DNA of 64,000 bases, taken from Bemisia tabaci (Eukaryota; Arthropoda; Insecta; Hemiptera; Aleyrodidae). The notes beneath the pieces were generated by a model. It made no database searches. It was not told the origin of the DNA and saw only the letters and a list, made by a program, of their open reading frames with translations. The translations under genes were made by a program, and so were the position numbers. Position 1 is the stretch's first letter, and the number at the start of each line of letters is the position of its first letter. The stretch is taken from contig NC_092797.1 of the NCBI RefSeq assembly GCF_918797505.1, forward strand, positions 42,196,157 to 42,260,156, in the 5' to 3' direction. Positions 24,901 to 36,900 of the stretch are shown one piece after another.

Positions 24901-27900
24901 TCGCCAAGCGCTTCGGAGTTTACAAGCACTATTTCTAACCACCCGAATAAATCTGTTCGGCGGGTCGCGGATCGAGGTGGACGCAGCCACGCGCATGCAA
25001 CGTGTGCTGGAGCGCATGCGCGCCTGGACTCATGACACCGTGTAATGAGTCATTCAATCGGGCAGTTAATTGACTTTACACGGTCATCGCCCATGCTAAT
25101 ATATTCTTTGAGCGGGCTCGAAACAATATTACGGCAGGTGCAATAAACGGCCGGCAAGTGTTTTACCAGAGGCCGGCGGAGATCGTGATGCCTTTCGGTT
25201 TGGGTGGGGATGATCGATTTTGCAAAGGAATGCGCGTTCGTGTATTCTGCCGTATTGGGAATGCATACCGTTATCAATGGGGTATCATTTGTTGATAGTA
25301 GCTTTTTGGAATGAGGGTGGACGTCTTCGTTAATTCGTTCAATGTGTGCCTCTCTGTCGTGTGCAATTAATTGAATCAATTACACACATTGAACATTTAC
25401 TCTCGAGTGCACTAATCACGGAGCGCTTTTTGATACTGAAGTTGAAATGCAATTTTTCTATTCAAATTTCTGTTTGAAAATTTGGGAATTTTAGAAGATT
25501 TCGATAAGAAAGAAAGAATATAGCCGATTTCGAAAGAAAGATATCCATGGTAACCATCATAGGTGATGAAGAAGGTCATTTTGTAGTTCTGGAAGGACCC
25601 TTGAGAAATCAGCAGAAAAATCAAATTCTAGTTTCTGCTTGATATAAGCTATGTTCTTCTTAAAATCAACATTTTTCCTCTCCATCTGAGAGAAAATCTT
25701 CTCGGCAGAAAATTCAAGAAATTTTTTGCTTTTATCCAGTCTTTTTTTACCAGTGTAGTCCTTTGCAGTTTAGTGCATATCACTGCACGCAATTTCCAGT
25801 GAGATGTTAAATAATTCCAGTGAACTGGAGGTTGACCACAGGCAAAGCACAGTTGACACCAGTTGCTTTTGAACAAATCAGAATCAGTAAAAGTCATTTA
25901 GACTGACCTCAATCAATATTAAATGATAACAACCACGCCTCGGTGTTAGTTACCTGATTTTCCCGACGAGGGATTGACTCTCAAATGAAGTTTGGGAACA
26001 TGAAATGGACTGCACTAAGCAGAAAGGAACCATAAGGCACATCAGCTATTGCCATTTAAGTTGGCTTTTGAATTAGTTTGGCATGTAAACAGCTTTAGGG
26101 ATTTTTTTTTTTTTTTCAAATTTCAGTAAATTTTCTGCTTAATACGAAGCAAATTCCTTAAAATTTTCAAAAGATTTTGCTAGAACGTTTTCTTGTAAAA
26201 AATTGAACTGCCCGGTTAAATTTGGCAGTAGCTGATGTGGCTTGGTTCCTTTCTGCTAAACGCGGTTTAAGTAATGACCACGGATCAGAAAAATACTTCT
26301 TTATGGTTTTTCAATATGAATGATTTTTCATTTTCACGAGAGATGCATCTGAATTTAATGCCGTAGATCGTACTCAACCGTATAAAGAGCGTTGAACAAT
26401 TATCTAAGTATCAAGTATCAAGAATGCACATTAATTGCTGTATGATCCTCTATCCTCTGACCGCACGCGAGGGATGTAGGTCAGACATTTTAAAACGGTA
26501 GATTTGCCGCGAAGTTGAGTGAGGCGCATTTACTCAATTGAAGACAATGAAAATCGCTCGTATTTCAATTTTATCGCGATCCTCAGATGGTTACGTAATT
26601 ACTGAAGGCGTTCAAGATGCTCAGATAACGCCACCAAATGAATCGGAGGAAGTAGGCTTTCTTCTTCTCGCGCTTGCGCAGACTCGCACTTCGAGGTTAC
26701 GGACTCGGGCTCCAGCTGCTCGCCTTTCTGTTTTCCCGTTTTTACAAGAAAAATCTCGTTGTCAGATTGTTCACTTTGTTTCGATTCAAAGAGCAATGAA
26801 GACACATTGTATCGATTAAGAGGCTGCAAATTTTCAGACGGTTCACAAATTTCTCGAATTTCTGATCTGAAAGATTTTGGAAAGGCCCATTTAAGCATTA
26901 AGCATCAGTGAGGCATTTATATTGACTCATAGCCATGAAGCATAAAGGTAGAATTTTCATTTTCTTAAACTTTGTGACTGGACCTCTTATTTTTCTTTGT
27001 CACGCTAAAGTCTCTTGCATAAAGGCAACCAGGGCCAAAAGGTAGGCACATATCCCATCTGGTGGCACTCTCTCTACTTTGGTGAAAAATGTACAAAATG
27101 TTCCATTTTTCTTACTTTTCTGTCGTACATTAATGTTAACCAGACAAGGCAACCGGGATGGTAAATGGTAGGTATTCTATCCTGTTAAGTCTAACGCTAC
27201 TCTCTTAACTTTAGTGAGAAATTTCAAGAATTTGAAGATTTTTAATTTCCCCTTTTAAGGGTGCGTTTAGGTGTCTTGCCTAAAGACAAGGGGGGTCGAA
27301 TGGTGAATATTTGTGTTCACATTACTGATCTAGCGTTTATAAAAAATAAAAAATAAAGAAATCGAACGTGATTCTGATTTTTCATCTGTCTTACTTTCCT
27401 TACGCTGCGTTAAAGTCTACTGGGTATAGACGTCTTCCAAGTGAGGCAATTTGCCTTACCTAGGATTCCTTATTTACAATGGAGTTGAATTGAGGGAAGA
27501 TAGTTGTCTTGCACTCTTGCAAGAATCTCCACTGCTTCGAAGCTCGACAACACGGTGAAAAAATTAGGCTAACTATCGGACAGGAGGATGGTCGCAGCGG
27601 CCTGCATTTAGCACATAGATAAGAGTCGCGGCACGTTCATCATTACACCTAGCTAATGTTTCCGATGAATACGCACCGATGTTCCAGAAACGTTGCCATC
27701 CTGCGTAAAAAAGCAACAACCGCAACGTGGAGTTTATGAAATCGGATATTTTCAATCCTGTAATAGTCGCAACGCGGCCCGGCAGTCTCCGGTGCAATGG
27801 ATCTTCCTCTTAACTGATGTTACATTGTGCGTGAAGTCGATTGTGGCTCCTCCGGCCGGCGCACAGTGCGGCCTCCTTATGGACGATGCGGACAAAAATC

Positions 27901-30900
27901 GGTAAAATACATTTAACTTCAAATAATGAAGATAGTAGCACCGACATAGAAAACCCTTTGGCACTATCAAAGTAAAACACTTGAGGAATAAGAAAATATC
28001 ATATCTCAGGATTTTTAGCGTATTTTTCGAGAAAAGTTCATTCTCACTTGACAACCTGGAATTAGCCGTATGTTAACAATGTAAAAGCAACGTAAAACAC
28101 CCAAACTTTAACTTCAAATATCTCTGATGGTCGCAAAAAGTCGCAAGATCTCTTTCGTAGAAGTGAAGTTGGATATACGAGGATTAAAAAAATTTCAACT
28201 ACCTAGAGCATTTTGCGTTTCATGCGAGAAATCTTCATTTGAAGTTGACGTCTTTTTCCCATGTATTTCCAATGGATCAGTGATTCTTGACCCATTTTCC
28301 GTCCACTTTCTCTCCAAATTTCAAATAGTTTTGAGCGAAAAATTAGATAAGGAACCATCATTTTGAGTCAGGAATATCATAAAGATGACAAATATCCAAA
28401 AAAAATATTCAAATGTCGAGTTGTGAATTTTGGACTTTAGCCCTCAGAGGGCCGCACTGTGCGGCGGCGGCGTCCGTCGGTGTTGAACAGTTCATTGTCA
28501 GAGTCACAAGCCAGTATACAGAGCGGAACATTTTAATTCCCCCCATCTGCCACTCGCATCTCTCTCTTTCTCATTTGGAAATTTAATTATTCCCGGTGTC
28601 GGGGTGTCATTGTGCGTTGTCCGAGTTTCGCGCGATCGGACCGTCCGGGAAGGAGATCACGGTGTCGGTGTCGCCCATGGAGCGTCGGTGGCGGCCTCTC
28701 GCGTGAGAGAATGCGTTTTCCGCGGCCGTCGATCGGCTGTGTTCGACTGCCGGTCAGCACCACCCGCTGGGGCGCTCCAGATCCCGAAATGACCATGTGA
28801 CCCTCAAAATGATGCTACAATTAGTCCAGTCATAATGAGAGTTGAACCAGAGGAAAAATGTATGTTTAGGTGTTTGAGGCTCATTTTCCTCGGAGTATTG
28901 GAAAAATCTCATGGACTAGGATTCAACAAAATTTTCTCGAAATTTGACCTATAACACCCCCCCCCCCCCCCCCCCGGCCGCATTCGCAGCTTTAAGTTTA
29001 TCAACATATATTTAAAAAAATGCGATTCACCGTAAAAACCGCTCATAAAAATGTTAGGACTGAATGTATGGGGTGCTGAACTTCACATTCGGAAGAGGAT
29101 TTCATATTTTTCAAAGTCAAAAGTTCGTGGAAATTGGGGCTTCCAAATAAAATTCACATCCTCACAGAATTTGGCATCAAATCAAGAAAATCGCAGAGTT
29201 GCTTTGTCTGTGTCTTGTGAAGCGTTTTTATTTACAACGAACTTTTAAAGACTTAACGCTCGGAGGATTCAATTTTACATAAAAACAACATATTACTTTG
29301 CAAAATTTCTCTCCAATGTATTGTATCTCGCTGGACTGTCACGTTGATTTACTATAATCAAACTATTGTCACCAATCGAAATCGTTCAATCTCGCGCGAT
29401 ACTCCACCGTTCACACCAGAGTTAGAATAATTGTATCATCAATTTTCGTGCAGAATCCTTCGCTTTACGAACATCCATGAAGACGATACAAAACGCCTTC
29501 AGTCTCGCGCGATACTCCATCGTTCACACCAGAGTTAAAATAATTGTATCATCAATTTTCATGCAGAATCCTTCGCTTTACGAACATCCATGAAGACGAT
29601 ACAAAACGCCTTCAGTCTCGCGCGATACTCCATCGTTCACACCAGAGTTAAAATAATTGTATCATCAATTTTCGTGCAGAATCCTTTGCTTTACGAACAT
29701 CCATGAAGTATATCATCTCGTATTTAGGTGGAAAACCTGCATGGAAATTGTTCCCATTACTTATATTGATCCAAAAAGTGCAAATTGATTTAACTAATAC
29801 TCCATGTTGATAATGGATCCAAAATTTACTATTCTATTTTTTGCTTTCAGACGAAAACGAATGTAAATATAGGCCATGCGACGTCTTCGCCCATTGTACC
29901 AACACACTCGGCAGTTTTCACTGCTCGTGCTTTCCCGGCTACACCGGAAACGGATTTTACTGCCAAGGTAAGATATCCTCTTTCTCCACTTCTTCTTCTT
30001 CTTCTTCTTCCCGTCACATTTTTTCACGAATTCTCTCGAAATCCCAGTTTTTATGTGAAGCCCGAAATATTCGCGGAGGAAAAGGGGTGGCAGGGTATTG
30101 CGATTTTCTTATTACGCAAGTGAATGGCGGATGGCGAATGGCGGTCCTAATAGTTACTGCCGAAATAAATCCATGCGCACAATTAGACCCGCGGAAGGTA
30201 ACCCGATAACAAAGGCGGCGAGGAGTTCCTGATGAAGCGCTCGACTCACGCGTTTAAGGGCGTAGTAATTCAATCGTTTACGTTTACGGCCAATTAATTC
30301 TAATTAGCAGGATCCTCGGAGCCCGAGTTCACTCACCTCAGCGTCGTTTGTTTAGGAAAGCTCTCACGCTGTTTTACTATCGGGTCAGTTTCGTACACGA
30401 CGGAACGGTACCTTTTTCATCTATGAGACGTAAAATCTTTTGAAAAAGCTGAAGGTAGATTGCAAGTGAGCTATTGGAAAGTACTAGGAGGTGCGCCCGA
30501 AGGGGCAGGATTCTCAGAGTTTCGCGCAGTGGAATGCACTGAAAAAAAATTCTCGGCGTTTTTACCAAGGTCCGTTGGTACCTTTACCATCTCACTTTTT
30601 TTACCAATTATTGTTAATTTTACCAAGACAGACTGGTAAGCTTACCTAAAAACCGGCATTCTTACTGTTTTTTTCGGGTAAGAATACCACTTTTATTGGT
30701 AATCAATTCCCGGTAACTTTGCCATTTTATCTCGGTAATTCTACCACAGTCGATAAAAAATATTGGTGTTTTTACCAAGGTCCAGTAAAATTACCGGGAA
30801 AGTTCAATAATTTTACCGAAATTTCTCAGTAAAATTACCGATTCCATAAATGGTAATTTTACCAAGAAAAAATCGGGATCAAATAGAACCCTGAATTCTT

Positions 30901-33900
30901 GGTAATTTTACCCTTTTCTTGGTAAGTACACCGAGATTTTTTTTTTCAGTGTGGTCCACCGCGCGGCCTAACCCTGAAGCTACCGCTTCACCACCCTTAA
31001 AAAGCCACGTTCTGAATCACATTTTAGCACTTTGAAGGATGCGGGCTCTTTTAGAGGATTAGAGGTCATCCATTATCTGGTTACCGTCGCAAAAATTTTA
31101 AAAATTAGCCCAGCAGATCTACAAAACAAACAATGACGAATAATAAGAAAAGTAATTTGTTCAAAAAGAAAAATTCGGTTTTATTGCAAAATATTGAGAA
31201 TCCTGGGTCATACTTCGAAAAATGTGAAGAAAGCAGGAGATTGTTATCAATGCGTAGCGCCGTAGCCTCAAAAATCATAGAATTTAGCCTCGAGGATCCT
31301 TAGAACGAACTTTGGCTAATCTCATTTGCATGATTAGCTTATTTGAGTACAAGGCGCATGAGTGCAGTTTTTGCTATGCCGAGAGATACGTGTTTGAAGT
31401 TTCAAAATTACATGGATCTTAATGGCAAAAAGGAGGCTCAAGCTAACTTTTTGATGCTTAAAAATTGGAATTTGGGACCGAATTTTTCATAGAATGCACT
31501 AAGACTAGTTTTACTTGAAATTATTTATATCTCAATTTCTTTAAAAACTGCTTTCATGCGCCTTGTCCTCCAAGCCCTTCTTTTATATGATGATGCACTA
31601 AAAGAAGAAGTTTCATGAAATATCGAAGAAGATTATATATCAAGCTATTTACATTCCTCAAAGAGAATCCCTCAAAAATGGCTTCTAGTCGAAACAAATG
31701 GATGGTTTCTGTAAAAAAATAAAGTTAGAGCGGGATTTTTCAAACTCTGAGATTCATTACCTGTTTTTTTCTTTCAATTCCACCGTTATTAAGCTTACAA
31801 CAATTTTTACTGTTATGCTTACGCCGTTGAAAATGATCAAAGAGATTCTCAAGAGCCGAGCATAGTCAAACACGGAATATTATAATTATACACCCATATT
31901 AAAATATGTAAAGGTCCATTCAATAGGGAACTAAGTGAGGCCTAGACATGCTCGTCTGCAGAAAATGTACTTCCTCATTGCTGTTAAACAACTTAATGGA
32001 CGAGTCTATGACGGATCGATAAAATTATTTCCCTAAGATGAGACAGATCTTGCGCATCGAAATTTTCCCTCGTCGGTGTTATAATCCCGCGTAGAATCCC
32101 TAATTACCGATGCAGATGCCCTCGAGCAGCCATCGTCATGTTCCGAATGTTCCCGACAGATCGTTAACACGCGGATAATTTGCGGTTGGCATTTTGACCC
32201 GCTAAAAAATTCCTCCTTCACCCTGCTCCAGCAACGTCGCACAATGGATCGAGTCAGTCAGAAATGCAAATTTTGATGTTTATTTCGTCAAATTTTAATT
32301 TTCAAGGGGCTCATATAGACGAAAATTTTACGAGGAAACCACTTTTAGAAAATTAAAGTTTTGTATGAATGGAGTTATAAGAACAATAAAAACACACTAA
32401 AATACAAAAAACAAATGGGTATACAAGGCTACAGGAGACATAAAACAACCATGACGTTTCGGGCCAATTACATGCCCATTCTCAACTGAAACAGCGGACC
32501 GATTATTGAAACTGATAGATAAAGCGATAGACAAAGACGACAAAAGGGATTTGGAGGGATCCTATTGGTGGAAACGGGTTGTTGCAATGGACAAAGGAGG
32601 TAGGTAATCGACTAAGTAACGGCAACCCACGAGAAACCCGACAGTCAGTCTATCATTTTCCCCCTTAGTCGATGAGAACCACCCATTTCAACCAATAGAA
32701 TTGCTTTATACTTCCTATGTCATCTTTGTCTATCGCTTTGTCTATCAGTTTCAATAATCGCCCCGCAGAAGCTAAAAAATATAAAAATTACATATAAAAC
32801 GAGAAAATGAGCATGCGACTGACCGAGGTAGGGATCCGTGCAAACTGAAAAACAGAGCAAATATGGACTGAAGGGCACTATCACCACCTTGATAATAGGC
32901 CAACCTCCGTAACCTCCGTTGGAGTTATAAGCGTTTAAAATTTCAAAATTTTGTCCGACCTCTCTCATTGACTCGATCCACCGTGCGTCGGGGCTTTTTC
33001 TCCCCCGTTTTCCTCGGATCCGAGCAACGGTCCGGAGTAACCGGGTGCGGCGAGGCCCGCTAATTAAAGTGAATAAAAAATGATGTAACTTTTTTTGCGC
33101 CTCGATGCGTCGGGCAAGTGCGCAAGTCGTCGCTCCCCGGACGTAAGGACGTATCTCAATCTCCGCGTGAGCCCTGATCTCCGTATAACTCAATGTTCTC
33201 TAGGGCTCATGTGAAACGGAGATACGCCCCTCGGAGGAGTGACGAAGTGTGAGCGGGAGATTCCGGAAGATTGTGACGCGGCGAGCGTCAACTTAACTGT
33301 TCTGTTATAAGGGTGTCGTTTTATGGAGCGTCGGTTTTATGTGCGGCCAAGTCCCATGAACGGGAGCCTTAGTCCGGTGGTTGGACGTAGGTCGCTGTTG
33401 AAGAGCCGGGCTTACGGCTCGTTGCCAAATAGACTGCATAAATCACTTAAAATTGTGAATAATCTACCTATAACTATGTCGTGCTTAGGAAGAACGCCGT
33501 ATGAGCCTTCAGACGTTACCGAATCTCCTTCGACAAATCACGAATGTTTGGGCAAATTTGTGTACATCTTCCCTCCGATTTTTAAGAGAATTTTGTTCGT
33601 AATTTGATTCAGAGTCCGTAAATTTCAAGGAAAAATATTCATAACGATCTTCAAAAACACATGTTTTCTTAGGAGCAACTTGGCAACATTTGGATGCTCA
33701 TACGGCGTTCTTCCTTAGCACAGCAGAACAGGTGAAGGACCTCTTAAAGGGAACTATGGATGTTACGCCCCGTTGACAAAATTGCCCATTCCGCGAACTG
33801 AACAAATTTCTGGCCCCGTCCGCGAACTGGCCACCCTTATTGCCCATTCCGCGAACTGGTCAGTGTCTTTGCCCAGTTCGTTAACTTTACAGCCAGCTAG

Positions 33901-36900
33901 ACCGGCCGGTCTGAAGTCTGAAATTTACTCCAACGGAGGGGGGGGGGGGGGTCATCGTTAATTTTAGTTGACCCACGAAGCAACGAATGTCCCTCACTGT
34001 TCGGCTTTTGGCGAATATTTCTAGATTTTTACCGAAACTTGAAAGTATCAAAATAAATCCTTTTAGCGAGGGAGAAATGAATGGAACCAACAGAGGATAA
34101 AGCTCGACGGAAATAACCATCAAATATTGTTCAGAAATTATCCCAAAAGTTGAAAAGTACACAATCCATGAAAGCCTGAAATTCGTTGACCAATCGGAGA
34201 ACGGCTGTAGGAGATGGATTGAGATGCGATTCCTAGTGTAATCCAGTTCCTCTACGTAGACACTTTGCGTCATTCGCGTGCTACAACCAACGACCCAACT
34301 CCCATGCATCTCTGAAGGAGTGGAAAAAACGAAAGTGCCTTCAATTTGGAGCATGCAACACGCACATCCGTGGAACACGAATAGTTGCATCAAGGCGCTA
34401 CAGTCAACTTATTGTTAGTCCTGTCTTTGTAAAGCGGAAACGCCTCCAATTTTTGAATACGCAATACGCATATCCAAAATACTGAAAATATGAGCAAAAT
34501 TTTTAAAAATCGTAGATTTTAAGGTAGACTTAGTCGGTTTTTATTCATTGGAACAATTTTCAAGAGCCCGTTGGATGATTATCGACAATTTTACTCACTC
34601 GAAATGTAGTAGGTTCATATTCTCGAAACATCATTTTTGGACTTGCCACTCACTTCACTCATATCGCAGCGATGATCGATATTTCCCCATTACCTGTTTA
34701 TCGATTCTTATCCATCGGTTTAAAAGGTGGAGCAATCAATATATCGCAAAGCACGCCACGCCACCTATCGCAGCATAGTACGGCTAATCTATGCCAGTTT
34801 TTTCTAAGCACGACTCCACAACGCCGAGTGTAGTGCGCCCGTAGCGCGGTGCGGCCGCAGGGCGCGGGTCAATGATTCAGCGGGCCCCGTTACGTTACGT
34901 TACCTGCTCATACGGTCGTACGGATTTCGAACCGCGGACCTGCGAAATTAATTTCGTTGCCTTTTGTTTCACGCTCGGAGAAAACCGTTCAATCGTACGG
35001 TGCACCGCCGGACGCGCATGCATGCCGCTCATGGCTCATGTGCGCAGCGATTTATGAAAATATGACCGAGGAAAAATTAATGAGAGCGAGGAGCATTTGA
35101 CGCGACAGGAGAAAGAAATTAACGGCGCTGTCTTGTTCTGCGCTGTCATCAACACTTCATGACAAGGAGTCTAACGCCCCCGCATGGTCGCTTCGTCTCG
35201 TGAGCAAATTAGTACCGTACCTTTAGATTAATGTACTTTTATCGTCAATTCACGTATGGAATGAGCGGAAGATTCCCCAAATGAAGTAACAGTAACTCCC
35301 CGGCTGATTCTGCACTGGAAAAAAAACCGCTTGGATCTAGAGTCCAGACTCTTAAAATCATCGACAAGAAAAATACTCTTGATTCAATCGGATTTTTGCT
35401 TAAATCAAGAACCAAGCCTCTTAATGGAGAATTTGCACGCAATTTTTTTATTGCTTCATCTGAAAGTGCCTAATGAGCTGAGTTCGCAATATTTTTCATA
35501 ATTTTTTTCTGACATGGGAAATTGGAGAAAAATTGATTTAAAAGTGAGAAAATGTGCCGCCTTGTGACGTCATCTGGCGGCATTTCCCATTTAAACACAT
35601 GTATTTTAGCAGAATCGGTTATTTTGCTATATCTCCTCTAATAGTTGCTCAATTTATGAATCAAGGGTATCTTCGTGTTCAGTTCACTCAGAGGATTCCA
35701 CTTAAACAGGAAATTCATCAAATTTCAGACCCTTGCAAATTCTCCATTTGAGCGGATTTCCTTTTGATTTAAGCAAAAATCCGATTAAATCAAGAGTATT
35801 TTTTCTCGTCAATGTTTTCAAGAGTCTGGACTCTAGATCCAAGCGACTTTTTTTTCCAATGTGATGATGTCAGATTTTGCAAACGGCGTGGTCGCCAAAA
35901 CCCAGCTCAACATTCAAGATGCAGACGGTTCTCCCATCTCCCATTTTACCCACAACATTCCAGAGTCCTTCAACTGTAAATTGCGCTTGTACAAATATTT
36001 GTCAAAACGCGAAAATTTTCAAAAGGATGGAATAATTTCTCACAGCAAGAGACCTTCAAGGCCCATGACCCTTAGTATCATACACGCTTAGTTCAATGTG
36101 GTTTCAAATCTAATATTTTATTTAAAAAGATGAACTGTCTGTTGACCTCCCCACCTCCACTCATTCACCTTCCTTTCCTCTATATTTTTCTCTTCATACC
36201 GCTACTGCCTTTTTCCTCGTGTTCTTTCGGTATTCTACTTTTCAATTCCTTTAATTTTTTTCTCACTCGTTTAGTTGAGCTCTAAATTGCGCATTTTCAA
36301 ATTTGTGTCAAAATACGAACATTTTAAAAAGAACTTCACGAAATTTCTCACAACAAGTCTGGTCAACCTCAAGGCTAATGACCCTCACACGTTTACTTCA
36401 ATACCGTTCCAAAGCTAATATTGTATGTAAAAAGAAGAACTACCTGGTGACCTCCCCTCCTTTCCTCTCATTCTTCTTTTTCTTCTTTTTCTCTACACGT
36501 TTCTCATTATACCACTGCTGCCCTCCTGTCTTGTGTTCTTTTGGTATGCTGTTTTTCAATTCCTTTAATTTTTTACTTATTCATTCAACTTTCCCTCTAT
36601 CTTTTGTTCCGATCTTGTAATTTTGCACCTGGCACTGCATGCAGTGACATTAAAAAGGAGCATGAAACAATTAATTCCCGAAAGACTGTGGTACTCTGCT
36701 AAGGAAGATTGGCGTAAGAGCATCCAGATGTTGTCAAATTCCTCCAGTAGAATAGAATTGTTCAGGAAAACTCAAGAGTTTCAATTTTTATTCTTATTTT
36801 TAGGAAACTCGATTCAGCCCAACAATACTGAAAATTTCTAGAGAGATATTTTGAATACTTTTCTCAAAAATAAGTGTTTCACCGAGCAAAACTTGGCAAC

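Larger units (their letters stand above)
21984..29850 (+). other. dpy: dumpy intron (7.9 kb)
   Basis: GT-AG intron in phase 1. It holds an inverted-repeat structure at 22620-22790, palindromic elements at 23480-23603, 24216-24469 and 26012-26266, a degenerate 125-140-bp repetition at 27023-27310, a 600-bp element at 27862-28461, a CpG-rich patch at 28590-28800, a 19-base C run at 28957-28975 and a 113-bp tandem repeat at 29391-29706. No EGF-type exon was found inside. Confidence 0.8.
32238..32995. mobile_element. Three-level nested transposon stack
   Basis: The outer element (about 32238-32381 and 32921-32995) matches the CGCACAGTGGAGCGAGTC family. It is split by an insertion at 32382-32920 bracketed by the direct repeat ggagttataag (32371-32381, 32921-32931). 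That insertion contains the CAGCGG foldback at 32492-32767. Confidence 0.75.

Noticed and set aside
32720..33193. Minus-strand open frame of 157 residues
   Set aside because: It runs through the nested transposon stack and beyond; no recognised domain.
33887..34393. Minus-strand open frame of 168 residues
   Set aside because: It starts in a dispersed CGCCTTCAAT-type repeat and ends over a G-run; no family resemblance that I can defend.
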